Below, piece after piece: positions 1 to 9,363 of a stretch of 64,000 nucleotides of DNA. The notes beneath the pieces were generated by a model. The model did not search any database. It was not told the origin of the DNA and worked only from the letters and a program-made list of their open reading frames with translations. Origin of the DNA: Sideroxydans lithotrophicus (GTDB taxonomy: Bacteria > Pseudomonadota > Gammaproteobacteria > Burkholderiales > Gallionellaceae). The stretch lies in contig DYJI01000002.1 of assembly GCA_020723185.1 (NCBI GenBank), positions 186,001 through 250,000 on the forward strand, written 5' to 3'. Each line of letters starts with the position of its first letter. The first letter of the stretch is position 1. A program made the translations under genes and the position numbers.

Positions 1-80
1 GAAGCCGGAATGTACACAAAGTACATGAGGATTTTGAGCACCGCGCAACGCGGCAATCAGACTGCGCAGTAGGTTTTGCG
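1..80. repeat. Partial copy of a ~149-bp dispersed repeat
   Basis: The first ~80 bases match the right part of the element at 18924-19072. Shared blocks include CCGGAATGTACA, GTACATGAGGATTT and GAGCACCGCGCAACGC, with scattered differences. The copy is cut by the window edge on the left and lacks the terminal TTTTTCAACAGCC arm on the right, where it runs into the ribosome binding site of the next gene. It is probably a non-coding, MITE-like element. Confidence 0.75.
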
Positions 81-90
81 AGGTGAACAT

Positions 91-480
91 ATGCTGCTAC
101 GACTGCTACTGATCTGGAGCCTGAACTCACTGGCATTGATCGCCGTGGCGAGCTTCGTGCCGGGCATCCATGTGGACGGCTTCATGGCCGCCTTCGTGGC
201 GGCGCTGGTGCTGGGGCTGGTGAACACCTTGATCAGGCCGATCTTTCTGGTGCTGACTTTGCCGGTCACCGTGCTGACGCTGGGGCTGTTCATCCTGGTC
301 ATCAACGGCCTGATGTTCTGGTTCGCGGGCTCCATCCTGCGCGGCTTCGTGGTCGACAGTTTCTGGCATGCCGTGCTGGGTGCCCTGCTGTTCAGTATAT
401 TTTCATGGGCGCTGTCCGCAGCCGCCGCACAACTATTGGTGAGGAAACATGGGAAACCCAACCACCCCGATCAGCTTTGA
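91..480 (+). CDS. Phage holin family 4 / YvlD-like membrane protein
   Basis: This is a 129-aa, almost entirely hydrophobic protein with about four predicted membrane segments. It resembles the small integral membrane family often annotated as mycobacterial-type phage holin family 4 or YvlD; typical family features are the early PGI.V.G turn and the LVN.LIRP motif around residues 50-55. The ATG at 91 is preferred over an in-frame TTG at 76 because AGGTG lies five bases before it. The 3' end overlaps metF by about 30 bases, suggesting translational coupling. Despite the family name nothing phage-like is nearby, so its function is unknown. It may be a general envelope protein. Confidence 0.75.
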   Translation: MLLRLLLIWSLNSLALIAVASFVPGIHVDGFMAAFVAALVLGLVNTLIRPIFLVLTLPVTVLTLGLFILVINGLMFWFAGSILRGFVVDSFWHAVLGALLFSIFSWALSAAAAQLLVRKHGKPNHPDQL

Positions 481-1291
481 ATTCTTCCCTCCGCAAACGC
501 CGGAGGGTGCCTCCAAACTGACTGCCGCGCGCCAGCGTCTGGCCGCGTTCCAGCCGGAGTTCTTCTCCGTCACATTCGGCGCGGGCGGCTCCACGCAGGA
601 TCGCACGCTGGAGACCATCCGGCTGATCCACAGCGAAGGTCACAGCGCCGCGCCGCACCTGTCCTGCGTGGGCAGCACGCGCGAGAACATCCGCGGGCTG
701 CTGCACATCTATAAGGATATGGGCATCAAGCGCATCGTCGCACTGCGTGGCGACCTGCCTTCCGGCATGGCCAGCATCGGCGAGTTCCAGTATGCCAACG
801 AGCTGGTGAGCTTCATCCGCGCGCAGACCGGCGAGCACTTCCACATCGAGGTCGCCGCCTATCCCGAGTTCCACCCGCAGGCGAAGTCTGCGCGCGACGA
901 CATGCTCAACTACAAACGCAAGATCAACGCAGGTGCGAACTCGGCCATCACGCAGTATTTCTACAACGCCGACGCCTACTTCCGTTTCGTCGACGAGACC
1001 CGCAAGCTCGGTGTCGAGGCACCTGTCGTGCCCGGCATCATGCCCATCGTGCGTTACTCGCAACTGGCGCGCTTCTCCGACATGTGCGGCGCCGAAATCC
1101 CGCGCTGGATGCGCAAGACCATGGAAGGCTATGGCGACGATGTGGAATCGGTGCAGAACTTCGGTCTGGATGTCGTGACTGAACTGTGCGAAAAACTGAT
1201 CGCAGGCGGCGCACCCGCGCTGCATTTCTACACATTGAACCAGGCCAAGGCTTCCATCGATATCCTGCAACGTCTGGGTTATCACGCATAA
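449..1291 (+). CDS. metF: 5,10-methylenetetrahydrofolate reductase
   Basis: This 280-aa cytosolic flavoprotein is expected to reduce 5,10-methylene-THF to 5-methyl-THF, the methyl donor for methionine synthesis. The N-terminal SFEFFPPQTPEG and VTFGAGGS motifs and the later ALRGDLP segment are characteristic of the MetF TIM barrel, and the length is normal for the bacterial enzyme. GAGGA at 441-445 precedes the ATG. The gene overlaps the end of the membrane protein gene upstream and lies 19 bases before trhP, so the three are probably co-transcribed. No SAM-related riboswitch is visible upstream. Confidence 0.96.
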   Translation: MGNPTTPISFEFFPPQTPEGASKLTAARQRLAAFQPEFFSVTFGAGGSTQDRTLETIRLIHSEGHSAAPHLSCVGSTRENIRGLLHIYKDMGIKRIVALRGDLPSGMASIGEFQYANELVSFIRAQTGEHFHIEVAAYPEFHPQAKSARDDMLNYKRKINAGANSAITQYFYNADAYFRFVDETRKLGVEAPVVPGIMPIVRYSQLARFSDMCGAEIPRWMRKTMEGYGDDVESVQNFGLDVVTELCEKLIAGGAPALHFYTLNQAKASIDILQRLGYHA

Positions 1292-1310
1292 ACGAAAGCC
1301 AGTTGAAACC

Positions 1311-2648
1311 ATGAAGAGACCGGAACTCCTGTTACCCGCCGCCTCACTGGAAAAGATGCGCACCGCCTACGCCTACGGTGCGGACGCGGTGTATGCCGGT
1401 CAGCCGCGCTACTCGCTGCGCGTGCGCAACAACGAATTCATGATGGAGCAGCTTTCCCAAGGCATCGAAGAAGCACACGCGCTGGGCAAACAGTTCTACG
1501 TCGCCAGCAACCTGATGCCGCACAACGCCAAGCTGAAGACCTACATGGCGGACATGGAACCCATCATCCAGATGAAGCCGGATGCGCTGATCATGGCCGA
1601 CCCCGGCCTGATCGCCATGGTGCGCGAGCGCTGGCCGGAACAGGTGATCCACCTGTCGGTGCAGGCCAACACCGTCAACTACGCGGCGGTGAAATTCTGG
1701 AAGTCCATCGGTCTGTCGCGCGTGATCCTGTCGCGCGAACTGTCGCTGGACGAGATCGAGGAGATCCGCCAGCAATGCCCGGACATGGAGCTGGAGGTGT
1801 TCGTGCACGGCGCGCTGTGCATCGCCTATTCCGGCCGCTGCCTGCTGTCCGGCTACTTCAACCATCGCGATGCCAACCAGGGTACCTGCACCAACTCCTG
1901 CCGCTGGGATTACAAAGTGGAGAATGCCGCTGAAGACGGCACCGGGCACATCCAGAAGATCGACTTCGATTTCGACAAGGCGCTGGGTGAGAGTGCGCTG
2001 TCCGATTGCGGTTCGCAACCGCGCCATCCGCTGGCCGACCGCGTGTATGTGATCTCGCGCCAGGACCATCCGGGCGAACTGATGCCGGTACTGGAAGACG
2101 AACACGGCACCTACATCATGAACTCCAAGGACCTGCGCGCCGTCGAGCATGTCGAGCGTCTGGTGAAGATCGGCATCGATTCGCTGAAAGTGGAAGGCCG
2201 CACCAAATCCATCTACTACGTGGCGCGCACCGCACAGGTGTACCGCCAGGCCATCGACGATGCGATGAAGGGGCGGCCGTTCGACCTGAAACTGCTGGGC
2301 GCGCTGGACGCGCTCGCCAGCCGCGGCTACACGGACGGCTTCTACGAGCGCCACCACACGCACGAGCAGCAGAACTACATGCGCGGCCACTCCGAGAGCT
2401 TCCGCCAGCAGTATGTCGGCGACATCGTGGCCTGTGCGGACGGCATGGCCGAGATCGCGGTGAAGAACAAGTTCTCCGTCGGCGACAAGCTGGAGATCAT
2501 CCACCCCTCCGGCAACAGCATCGTCGAATTGCACGAGATGAAGGATCTGGATGGCGAGACGCTTTCCGTCGCGCCGGGCAGTGGCCACCATGTGCGCATC
2601 CCGATGCAGGGCGACCTGTCCAAGGGCATGATCGCGCGCTTCATCTGA
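1311..2648 (+). CDS. trhP: tRNA 5-hydroxyuridine synthesis protein (peptidase U32 family, YegQ/TrhP)
   Basis: This 445-aa member of the U32 family was long annotated as a collagenase-like peptidase. The E. coli homologue YegQ/TrhP is needed for prephenate-dependent hydroxylation of U34 in tRNA. The start ELLLPAASLEKMRTAYAYGA and the cysteine-rich segment near residues 165-205 (HGALC, GRCLLSGY, GTCTNSCRW) are diagnostic; these cysteines are thought to bind an iron-sulfur cluster. The full length is present. It follows metF by 19 bases. Confidence is high for the family and slightly lower for the exact substrate. Confidence 0.92.
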   Translation: MKRPELLLPAASLEKMRTAYAYGADAVYAGQPRYSLRVRNNEFMMEQLSQGIEEAHALGKQFYVASNLMPHNAKLKTYMADMEPIIQMKPDALIMADPGLIAMVRERWPEQVIHLSVQANTVNYAAVKFWKSIGLSRVILSRELSLDEIEEIRQQCPDMELEVFVHGALCIAYSGRCLLSGYFNHRDANQGTCTNSCRWDYKVENAAEDGTGHIQKIDFDFDKALGESALSDCGSQPRHPLADRVYVISRQDHPGELMPVLEDEHGTYIMNSKDLRAVEHVERLVKIGIDSLKVEGRTKSIYYVARTAQVYRQAIDDAMKGRPFDLKLLGALDALASRGYTDGFYERHHTHEQQNYMRGHSESFRQQYVGDIVACADGMAEIAVKNKFSVGDKLEIIHPSGNSIVELHEMKDLDGETLSVAPGSGHHVRIPMQGDLSKGMIARFI

Positions 2649-2715
2649 AACCCTGAACTAATTGAGGCCTTACCTGTCCACAGCGTCGTCCCAACCCTGA
2701 CACAGGAGCATCGAA

Positions 2716-3264
2716 ATGACCCAGCAGAACACTCAGACCCGCTATAGCCCACTCTCCATCGGCCTGCACTGGCTGATGCTGCTGGTGTTCATCGGCGTTT
2801 ACGGCAGCATCGAGCTGCGCGAACTGTTCGAGAAAGGCAGCGACCCGCGCGAGATGCTGAAGTCCTGGCATTTCATGCTTGGCATCCTGCTGTTCGTGCT
2901 GGTATGGCCGCGCATCGCCGCACGCTTCACCAGCCCCACACCGGCCGTCGTCCCCGAACCCGAGAAGATCCAGCAGCTCGCCGCCAAGTTGTTGCATCTG
3001 GCGTTGTATGTGCTGATGATCGCCATGCCGATCAGCGGCTATCTGCTGCTCAGCGCCGCCGGCAAGCCCATCCCTTTCTTTGGGCTGGAACTGCCAGCGC
3101 TGATCGACACCGACAAGGAACTGGCCAAGCAGATCAAGGAAGTGCACGAGCTCGTCGGCAGCGCCGGTTACTTCCTGATCGGCGCGCATTTCGTGGCTGC
3201 GCTCTATCACCACTTCATCGTGCGCGACAACACCATGACGCGCATGCTGCCGGAAAAGAAATGA
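2716..3264 (+). CDS. Cytochrome b561 family protein
   Basis: This 182-aa inner-membrane di-haem cytochrome has four predicted membrane helices. It begins RYSPLSIGLHWLMLL, with a helix-1 histidine, and has later histidines in SWHFMLG, LHLALY, EVHELVG and AHFVAALYHH, the expected haem-ligand positions of the prokaryotic b561 family. The likely role is quinol-linked electron transfer in the periplasmic membrane face. GGAG precedes the start at 2716. The next gene, a phosphoethanolamine transferase, starts nine bases after the stop, so the two may share a transcript. No partner dehydrogenase is visible. Confidence 0.9.
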   Translation: MTQQNTQTRYSPLSIGLHWLMLLVFIGVYGSIELRELFEKGSDPREMLKSWHFMLGILLFVLVWPRIAARFTSPTPAVVPEPEKIQQLAAKLLHLALYVLMIAMPISGYLLLSAAGKPIPFFGLELPALIDTDKELAKQIKEVHELVGSAGYFLIGAHFVAALYHHFIVRDNTMTRMLPEKK

Positions 3265-3273
3265 ACCCGCTGC

Positions 3274-4899
3274 ATGAGCCTGCGTGACCAGATAGCAGAT
3301 AGATTGACCGCGCTCTACCGGCGCACAGGCTTCAATCCGAGCGCGACGAAGTTCATCCTGATCTTCGCCGTGCTCAACGGCGTGCTATATCACCTGCCGC
3401 TGTATTCCTTCGCCGTCAAAGACCTGGCACCGCTCACTTTGCCGAGCACCCTCACGCTGCTGACCCTGTTCGTGCTGGTCATGCTGCTCACGGTGCTCGC
3501 GATGTTCCTGTTCGCGCTGGTATCGCAACGCCTGCTCAAACCGCTGGCGATGCTGATCGTGTTCAGCAACGCCTTCGCGCTGTATTTCATCCAGACCTAT
3601 CAGGTGATCCTGGACAAGGCGATGATGGGCAACGTGTTCAACACCAACACCGCCGAAGCGGGCAGCTATCTGAGCTTCTCGTTCCTGTGGCATGTGTTGC
3701 TGTTCGGCGTGCTGCCCGCCTGGCTGATCTCGCGCATCACCATCCGCCATGTATCGCGTCTGCGCACACTCGCCGCACTGACGATCTCGTTCTTCGTCGG
3801 GATCGGCTGGTTGTACGGCAATGCGCAGAGCTGGCTGTGGATAGACAAGCACGGCCGACAACTGGGTGGCATGATCCTGCCCTGGTCGTATGTGATCAAC
3901 GCGGCGCGTTACCAGACCGAGAAGTCTATGCAGTCGCGCGAGCTGGAACTGCTGCCCGCCGCACAACACTCTGCACAAGAAAAGACCGTGGTGGTGCTGG
4001 TGATCGGCGAATCGGCGCGCGCCGCGAACTTCGCGCTGTACGGCTACGCACGCGATACCAATCCCCTGCTGCAAAAGGCTGGCGTCACCGCCATACGCAA
4101 CGCGCGTGCCTGCTCCACCTACACCACCGCCTCGCTGCAATGCATGCTGTCGCACGTCGACACCGGCAACAAGCTGTTCCACAACCACGAAGCGCTGCCC
4201 AGCTATCTGCAGCGCAGCGGCATAGCAACCATCTGGCTCACTCGCAACTGGGGCGAACCGCCGCTCAAGGTGCACACCTATCTGCGCGACACCGACATCC
4301 GCAGCACATGTACCGGGTCGAACTGTGATTACGACGAAGTGCTGCTCACCGGCCTGCAGCAGCGTATCGCCAATATGGACAGCGACAAGGTGTTCGTCGT
4401 GTTGCACCAGTCCGGCAGCCACGGCCCCGATTACTACAACCACTATCCGGCGGACGGCGAACGGTTCATTCCGGTGTGCCGCTCGGTGCAATTGCAGGAT
4501 TGCTCACCCGAGACAGTCACCAACGCCTACGACAACACCATCCTTTACACCGACAAGTTCCTGTCCGGGGCGATAGATGTCCTGCGTGCCATGCCGAACA
4601 CGCGGACGATGATGATGTACATCTCCGACCACGGCGAATCACTCGGCGAGTATGGCTTATACTTGCACGGCACCCCGAATTCGCTGGCACCCGACGTGCA
4701 GAAGGACATCCCCTACATCGTGTGGATGTCCGACGCATTCAGGCAACACAAGACTTTGGCTGCGGATATGGCACTGGCGAATGCCAAGCATGCGCAGCAG
4801 ACGGTGTTCCACAGCATCATGGGCGCCTTCGATCTGCGCAGCGACATCTACGATCCCGTATTGGACATCTTCAAAGATGCCGCGATCAAGAAACGATAA
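3274..4899 (+). CDS. Phosphoethanolamine transferase (EptA-like, lipid A modification)
   Basis: This 541-aa inner-membrane enzyme has about five N-terminal transmembrane helices and a periplasmic sulfatase-fold domain from about residue 225. Visible catalytic and zinc elements are VIGESARAANFALYGYARDT, the nucleophile region CSTYTTASLQCMLS and the metal-binding YISDHGESLGE. The family transfers phosphoethanolamine from phosphatidylethanolamine to lipid A or core sugars, which can lower binding of cationic peptides. It is followed by a PAP2 phosphatase gene nine bases downstream, consistent with a lipid A phosphate remodelling pair. The precise acceptor (lipid A, core or another glycan) cannot be told from sequence. 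Confidence 0.9.
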   Translation: MSLRDQIADRLTALYRRTGFNPSATKFILIFAVLNGVLYHLPLYSFAVKDLAPLTLPSTLTLLTLFVLVMLLTVLAMFLFALVSQRLLKPLAMLIVFSNAFALYFIQTYQVILDKAMMGNVFNTNTAEAGSYLSFSFLWHVLLFGVLPAWLISRITIRHVSRLRTLAALTISFFVGIGWLYGNAQSWLWIDKHGRQLGGMILPWSYVINAARYQTEKSMQSRELELLPAAQHSAQEKTVVVLVIGESARAANFALYGYARDTNPLLQKAGVTAIRNARACSTYTTASLQCMLSHVDTGNKLFHNHEALPSYLQRSGIATIWLTRNWGEPPLKVHTYLRDTDIRSTCTGSNCDYDEVLLTGLQQRIANMDSDKVFVVLHQSGSHGPDYYNHYPADGERFIPVCRSVQLQDCSPETVTNAYDNTILYTDKFLSGAIDVLRAMPNTRTMMMYISDHGESLGEYGLYLHGTPNSLAPDVQKDIPYIVWMSDAFRQHKTLAADMALANAKHAQQTVFHSIMGAFDLRSDIYDPVLDIFKDAAIKKR

Positions 4900-4908
4900 G
4901 GAAATCGC

Positions 4909-5505
4909 TTGAGCAACTGGCGCGACTCTCTGCCGAAGGAAAAACCGATGGGTTTCATCGCTGCCTGCCTGCTCAGTCTCGTGGTCTGCGTGTTCTATCC
5001 CTCCGATTTGGCGAGCTACCGCACGAACCTGAATGCCGAAAGGCCAGCATGGGTCGAGCCGACCGAAACGAAACTGCGCTTCGTCAACACCGTCGCCCAG
5101 GTCGCCATGCCGCTGCTGCTGCGCGACAAGGAAGGCATGGTGCAACTGCTCGCCCTCGCCGTCACCGCCACCGTCGCCACACAGGGATTGAAACGCATCG
5201 TGAACGATGTAGAGGTCGGCGGCACGCGCCTCGGCGAACGTCCCTACGCGCCCGACAGCCGGCACAACATGCCCTCCGGCCACTCCTCGATGTCCTCCTG
5301 CGCCGTGTACTTCGTGGCGCGCCGCTACGGCCTGTGGCACCTGCTCTATCTCCTGCCCATCCTGCTGCTCACCATGGGCGCACGCCTGATGCTGGACGCC
5401 CACACGCTCTCCGCCGTGCTGGCAGGCTGTCTGATCGGCCTCATCTGCGCCGCATGGTTCACCTCGCCCTATCGCAAGAAGAAAACAGAAGAGACCCCGA
5501 CATGA
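4909..5505 (+). CDS. PAP2-superfamily membrane phosphatase with altered third motif
   Basis: This 198-aa membrane phosphatase has the PAP2 core: KR at 95-96 with RP at 111-112, PSGHS at 122-126, and R159-x5-H165. The usual aspartate four residues after the last histidine is alanine (A169), and the serine before the arginine is also alanine. The TTG at 4909 has AAGGA upstream; an ATG at 4948 also has a good AAGGAAAAA site and would remove 13 residues. Position directly behind a phosphoethanolamine transferase suggests a lipid A or undecaprenyl pyrophosphate substrate. The four-base overlap with the next gene indicates coupling. Confidence 0.85.
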   Translation: MSNWRDSLPKEKPMGFIAACLLSLVVCVFYPSDLASYRTNLNAERPAWVEPTETKLRFVNTVAQVAMPLLLRDKEGMVQLLALAVTATVATQGLKRIVNDVEVGGTRLGERPYAPDSRHNMPSGHSSMSSCAVYFVARRYGLWHLLYLLPILLLTMGARLMLDAHTLSAVLAGCLIGLICAAWFTSPYRKKKTEETPT

Positions 5506-5957
5506 TCCTATCCGCCCTGTCCCAATCCGAGCGCTATACGAAACTGCATCCGCTGTTCCAGTACGCCTTCGAGTACATACGCGACACCGATCTGTACGCG
5601 CTTGCGCCGGGACGACATCAGGTGGTCGGCGACGACCTGGTCGCCATCGTGGAACAGGTGCCCGCAAGAACGAAGGAGATGGCAAAGCTGGAAGCACACA
5701 GAAAGTACATCGACATCCAGCTAGTGCTTGAAGGCGACGAGACGATGGGATGGAAACCGCTGGCCGATTGCCTGAACCCGGTGAGCGAGCACAGCGAAGA
5801 GAAGGACATCCGCTTCTTCCTCGATGCACCGGCCTCATACGTGCCGGTGCCTCCGGATCACTTCTGCATCTTCTTCCCGGAGGATGCGCATGCCCCGCTC
5901 ATTGGAACGGGCACGATACGCAAGGTGATCTTCAAGGTGGCAGTCCAGCCGGCCTGA
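5502..5957 (+). CDS. YhcH/YjgK/YiaL family beta-barrel protein
   Basis: This 151-aa protein belongs to the YhcH/YjgK/YiaL (DUF386) family of cupin-like beta barrels, some of which are linked to sialic acid or sugar metabolism. Visible features include KLEAHRKYIDIQLVLEGDE near residues 60-80 and the C-terminal FFPEDAHAP motif with conserved His and Glu positions thought to bind a metal. The ATG overlaps the stop of the PAP2 gene (ATGA). A longer in-frame extension upstream exists only because it reads through the two preceding genes; it is not real. Function here is unknown. Confidence 0.88.
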   Translation: MILSALSQSERYTKLHPLFQYAFEYIRDTDLYALAPGRHQVVGDDLVAIVEQVPARTKEMAKLEAHRKYIDIQLVLEGDETMGWKPLADCLNPVSEHSEEKDIRFFLDAPASYVPVPPDHFCIFFPEDAHAPLIGTGTIRKVIFKVAVQPA

Positions 5958-6019
5958 TCCCCGGATCGCGCGCGCTTCGATACGCCTTGCTGCGCAAGGC
6001 ACTCAGCACGAACGGCGTC

Positions 6020-6865
6020 TCAGTCGAACGCCACGTCGCCTTCCGCGACGATATCCCCAGCCTTGATCCCCTTGAAGTCGAACAGGTTGCCGTCGAGCAG
6101 GTGCGAGGGCCGCACGTTCTGCATGGCGGTGAAGATGGTCTGCGAACGTCCCGGATACTGGCGCTCCCAGTCGGTCAGCATCTGCTTGATGTTCTGCCGT
6201 TGCAGGTTCTCCTGCGAGCCGCACAGGTTGCACGGGATGATGGGGAATTCCATACCGCGCGCATAGCGGGCGATGTCCTTCTCCACACAATACGCCAGCG
6301 GCCGGATCACCACGTGGTCGCCCTTGTCGGTCACCAGCTTGGGCGGCATCGCCTTCAGTTTGCCGCCGAAGAACATGTTGAGGAACAGCGTCTCGATCAT
6401 GTCGTCGCGATGGTGCCCCAGCGCGATCTTGTTCGCCCCCAGCTCGCCCGCCACCTTGTAGATGATGCCGCGACGCAGACGCGAACACAGCGAGCAGGTG
6501 GTCTTGCCCTCGGGGATCTTCTCTTTGACGATGGAATAGGTGTCCTGCGTCTCGATGTGGAAATCGACGCCGATGCTCTTCAGATAGTTCGGCAACACAT
6601 CCTCAGGGAAGCCCGGCTGTTTCTGGTCCAGGTTCATCGCGATCAGCTTGAAATCGATGGGCGCACGCTTCTGCAAGGTGCGCAGGATGTCGAGCAGGGT
6701 GTAGGAATCCTTGCCGCCGGACAGGCACACCATCACCACGTCGCCGTCCTCGATCATGTTGAAATCGCCGATGGCTTTGCCGACCGAGCTTTCCAGGCGA
6801 CCTTTCAGACGATTGAAGTTGGTGGAGTGATGTTCGAAGTGGATGGGTTGTACGATGTCGTTCAT
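6020..6865 (-). CDS. ttcA: tRNA 2-thiocytidine biosynthesis protein TtcA
   Basis: This 281-aa iron-sulfur enzyme thiolates cytidine 32 of certain tRNAs. The PP-loop ATP-binding motif SGGKDS is near residues 49-54. Two CxxC motifs, CSLC (about residue 124) and CNLC (about residue 215), supply cysteines for the [4Fe-4S] cluster, and the family signature [20 protein letters not shown] is intact. The length matches TtcA rather than TtuA or TilS. It lies seven bases behind the pteridine-reductase-like gene on the same strand, so the two are probably co-transcribed. It is convergent with the YhcH-family gene. Confidence 0.95.
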   Translation of the reverse strand: MNDIVQPIHFEHHSTNFNRLKGRLESSVGKAIGDFNMIEDGDVVMVCLSGGKDSYTLLDILRTLQKRAPIDFKLIAMNLDQKQPGFPEDVLPNYLKSIGVDFHIETQDTYSIVKEKIPEGKTTCSLCSRLRRGIIYKVAGELGANKIALGHHRDDMIETLFLNMFFGGKLKAMPPKLVTDKGDHVVIRPLAYCVEKDIARYARGMEFPIIPCNLCGSQENLQRQNIKQMLTDWERQYPGRSQTIFTAMQNVRPSHLLDGNLFDFKGIKAGDIVAEGDVAFD

Positions 6866-6872
6866 GCTTGTC

Positions 6873-7613
6873 TCAAAGATTTATGCTGCGGCCGCCATCG
6901 ACTGCGATGACCTGACCAGTGATATACGGCGCATCGGCGATCAGGAATCGCACCGCCTTGGCTATGTCTTCCGGACTGCCCTCGCGCTTGAGCAGGGTAT
7001 GCGCCACGATCTTGCGGCGCTTCTCCTCGTCGTCCCAGTCTGCGCCTTCCGGCCACACGATGACGCCCGGCGCGACCGCGTTCACTCGCACCTGCGGTGC
7101 CAGTTCCTGCGCCAGACCCTTGGTCAGCGCCACCAGTCCCGCCTTGGCCGCGCTGTACAACAGATGGCCCTGCATCGGTCGCTCGGCATGGATGTCCACG
7201 ATGTTCACGATGCAACCATGACGGCGGCGAAGTTCGGCCGCAGCGGCCTTGGCCAGGAACAACGGGGCCTGCAGATTGGTGCCGACCAGATCGTTCCATT
7301 GCGCGGCATCGATCTCGTCCAGCGGGGTGGCATAGAAACTGGAGGCATTGTTGACCAGCGCATCAAGATGGCCGAAATGCTGCACCACCTCCTCTACCAT
7401 GCGTGGCAGCGTGCCGGGTTCCAGCAGATCGGCCTGCACGCAGATGGCGGAGTCCGCGCGCAAATCGTTCAACTCACCGCGCAAGGCGAACGCCTCGTAG
7501 ACCGAGCTGCGGAAATGGATGGCGACGTTCGCACCTTCCGCATGCAGACGGCGCACGATGGCCGCGCCGACGCGCTTCGCACCGCCCGTGACCAATATTG
7601 TTTTGCCCTGCAT
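6873..7613 (-). CDS. Pteridine reductase-type short-chain dehydrogenase
   Basis: This 246-aa SDR has the nucleotide-binding start TGGAKRVG and the catalytic Y153-SAA-K157. The usual catalytic serine is replaced by Asp140, exactly 13 residues before the tyrosine. That Asp/Tyr spacing is the signature of pteridine reductase PTR1 and FolM, which reduce dihydrobiopterin, dihydromonapterin or folate. The ATG at 7613 has GGGGA five bases upstream; in-frame starts further out lack a better site. It precedes ttcA by seven bases. The physiological pterin is not shown by the sequence. Confidence 0.88.
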   Translation of the reverse strand: MQGKTILVTGGAKRVGAAIVRRLHAEGANVAIHFRSSVYEAFALRGELNDLRADSAICVQADLLEPGTLPRMVEEVVQHFGHLDALVNNASSFYATPLDEIDAAQWNDLVGTNLQAPLFLAKAAAAELRRRHGCIVNIVDIHAERPMQGHLLYSAAKAGLVALTKGLAQELAPQVRVNAVAPGVIVWPEGADWDDEEKRRKIVAHTLLKREGSPEDIAKAVRFLIADAPYITGQVIAVDGGRSINL

Positions 7614-7697
7614 AGCAATCCCCACTAAACTTTGTCCCATCGCCAACGCACCCCGATGCTCAGTAGGACACTGAGCACCGTGCAATTATAACCGAGC

Positions 7698-8852
7698 ATG
7701 CAAGTTAACCTTCCCCATCCCAGCCCGGACGCCCTCGCCCACAGCGCCCGCCTGTGCGAGCTGATCCGCACCGACATCCAGAGTCAGGGCGGCTGGATAC
7801 CCTTCTCGCGCTTCATGGAATTGGCGCTGTATGCGCCGGGGCTGGGCTATTACACCGCCGGCGCACGCAAGTTCGGTGAATCGGGCGATTTCGTCACCGC
7901 ACCGGAGATCTCCTCCCTGTTCGGCCGCACCCTGGCGCGCCAGTTGCAGGCCGTGATGCAGACCAGCACCCCGCACATCCTCGAACTCGGCGCGGGCAGC
8001 GGCAAGCTGGCGCTGGACATCCTGCGCGAACTGGAACGCCTGGATACGCTGCCCGAGACCTACTCCATCCTCGAAGTGAGCGCCGATCTGCGCGGACGCC
8101 AGCAGCAACTGCTGCAGGAGCAACTGCCGCACCTGTACGCGCGCATCCACTGGCTGGACGCCTTGCCCGACACGATCAGCGGCGCGGTGTTCGGCAACGA
8201 AGTGCTGGATGCGCTGCCGGTACATCTGGTGTTCTGGAACAAAGGCCGCATCATGGAGCGCGGCGTCGCCACCGAAGACAACCGCTTCATCTGGGCCGAC
8301 CGCCTGCCGCAGAACGAGGCGCTGCACGACATCGCAAAAGGCATCGCCGTTCCGGACGACTACCTGAGCGAAGTGTCGCTCACCGCGCGCGGACTGGTCT
8401 CCAGCCTGGCCGAACGGCTCACGCGCGGCGCACTGCTGTTCATCGATTACGGTTTCGGCGCGCGCGAGTATTACCATCCGCAACGCCATCGCGGCACGCT
8501 GATGTGCCATTACCGCCACCACTCGCACGACGACCCGTTCTATCTTCCCGGCCTGCAGGACATCACCTCGCACGTCGACTTCACCGCCGCTGCCGAAGCC
8601 GCCATCGACTACGGCGCCCACCTGCTGGGCTACACCACGCAAGCGCATTTCCTGCTCAACAACGGTCTGCCCGAGCTGCTCGGCGAAGTCTCACCGGAGA
8701 ACGTGCGCGAATACCTGCCGCTCGCCAAGCAGGTGCAGAAACTCACCAGCCCGGCCGAGATGGGCGAACTGTTCAAGGTGCTGGTGATGGGCAAAGGCAT
8801 CGACGCGCCGCTGCACAATTTCATGTCCGGCGACCGCTCACGCATGCTGTGA
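7698..8852 (+). CDS. Class I SAM-dependent methyltransferase, MidA/NDUFAF7 family
   Basis: This 384-aa protein belongs to the DUF185/MidA family; the mitochondrial homologue NDUFAF7 methylates an arginine of complex I subunit NDUFS2. Family marks are IPFSRFMELALYAPGLGYYT (about residues 33-52), the SAM-binding loop ILELGAGSGKLA (about residues 95-106) and the EVLDALPV segment. It is transcribed divergently from the pteridine-reductase gene, with starts only 84 bases apart. The deoxyinosine glycosylase gene begins four bases after its stop. A role in complex I assembly is an inference from the homologue. Confidence 0.9.
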   Translation: MQVNLPHPSPDALAHSARLCELIRTDIQSQGGWIPFSRFMELALYAPGLGYYTAGARKFGESGDFVTAPEISSLFGRTLARQLQAVMQTSTPHILELGAGSGKLALDILRELERLDTLPETYSILEVSADLRGRQQQLLQEQLPHLYARIHWLDALPDTISGAVFGNEVLDALPVHLVFWNKGRIMERGVATEDNRFIWADRLPQNEALHDIAKGIAVPDDYLSEVSLTARGLVSSLAERLTRGALLFIDYGFGAREYYHPQRHRGTLMCHYRHHSHDDPFYLPGLQDITSHVDFTAAAEAAIDYGAHLLGYTTQAHFLLNNGLPELLGEVSPENVREYLPLAKQVQKLTSPAEMGELFKVLVMGKGIDAPLHNFMSGDRSRML

Positions 8853-8856
8853 CGGC

Positions 8857-9363
8857 ATGCAGCGCCTGAACAGCTTCCCGCCCGTCGCAGACCGCAATGC
8901 CAGGATCCTCATCCTCGGCAGCATGCCCGGCCAGCGCTCTCTCGACGCGCAGCAGTACTACGCCCATCCGCACAATGCCTTCTGGAAGATCATGGGTGAA
9001 CTGGTCGGCGCGCATCCTCACTTGCCCTATGCACAACGTTTGCAGGTAATGCAAAACGCCCATATCGCGCTATGGGACGTGCTGCATTCGTGCGAACGGC
9101 AGGGCAGCCTGGACAGCAATATCGAGGCCGAACAGGTCAATGACTTCGCGGCGTTCTTCAAGCGACATCCGCACATCACCCGCATCTGTTTCAACGGCGC
9201 GAAGGCGGAAGAGAGTTTCAGGAGATATGTGACCGGGCGGCAGGCCTTGCCCGAACTGCATTACACGCGTCTGCCTTCCACCAGTCCGGCGCATGCCGGG
9301 ATGCGTTATGAGGAGAAGCTGGCTGCGTGGAGGACATCACTGACAGACTCACCGCAAGATTGA
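8857..9363 (+). CDS. DNA-deoxyinosine glycosylase (UDG superfamily family 6)
   Basis: This 168-aa cytosolic repair enzyme is predicted to excise hypoxanthine (deaminated adenine) from DNA. The N-terminal ILILGSMPGQRSLDAQQYYA followed by HPHNAFWKIM is the signature of the hypoxanthine-DNA glycosylase branch of the uracil-DNA glycosylase superfamily. Near the C terminus, LPSTSPAHAGMRYEEKLAAW carries the second conserved motif. Length is normal. It is four bases behind the methyltransferase gene and probably shares its transcript. Confidence 0.9.
   Translation: MQRLNSFPPVADRNARILILGSMPGQRSLDAQQYYAHPHNAFWKIMGELVGAHPHLPYAQRLQVMQNAHIALWDVLHSCERQGSLDSNIEAEQVNDFAAFFKRHPHITRICFNGAKAEESFRRYVTGRQALPELHYTRLPSTSPAHAGMRYEEKLAAWRTSLTDSPQD

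Noticed and set aside
4476-5501. Long in-frame N-terminal extension of the YhcH-family gene (would give 493 aa)
   Set aside because: It runs through the phosphoethanolamine transferase and PAP2 genes, both well supported; the extension has Arg-rich, low-complexity content typical of an out-of-frame reading.
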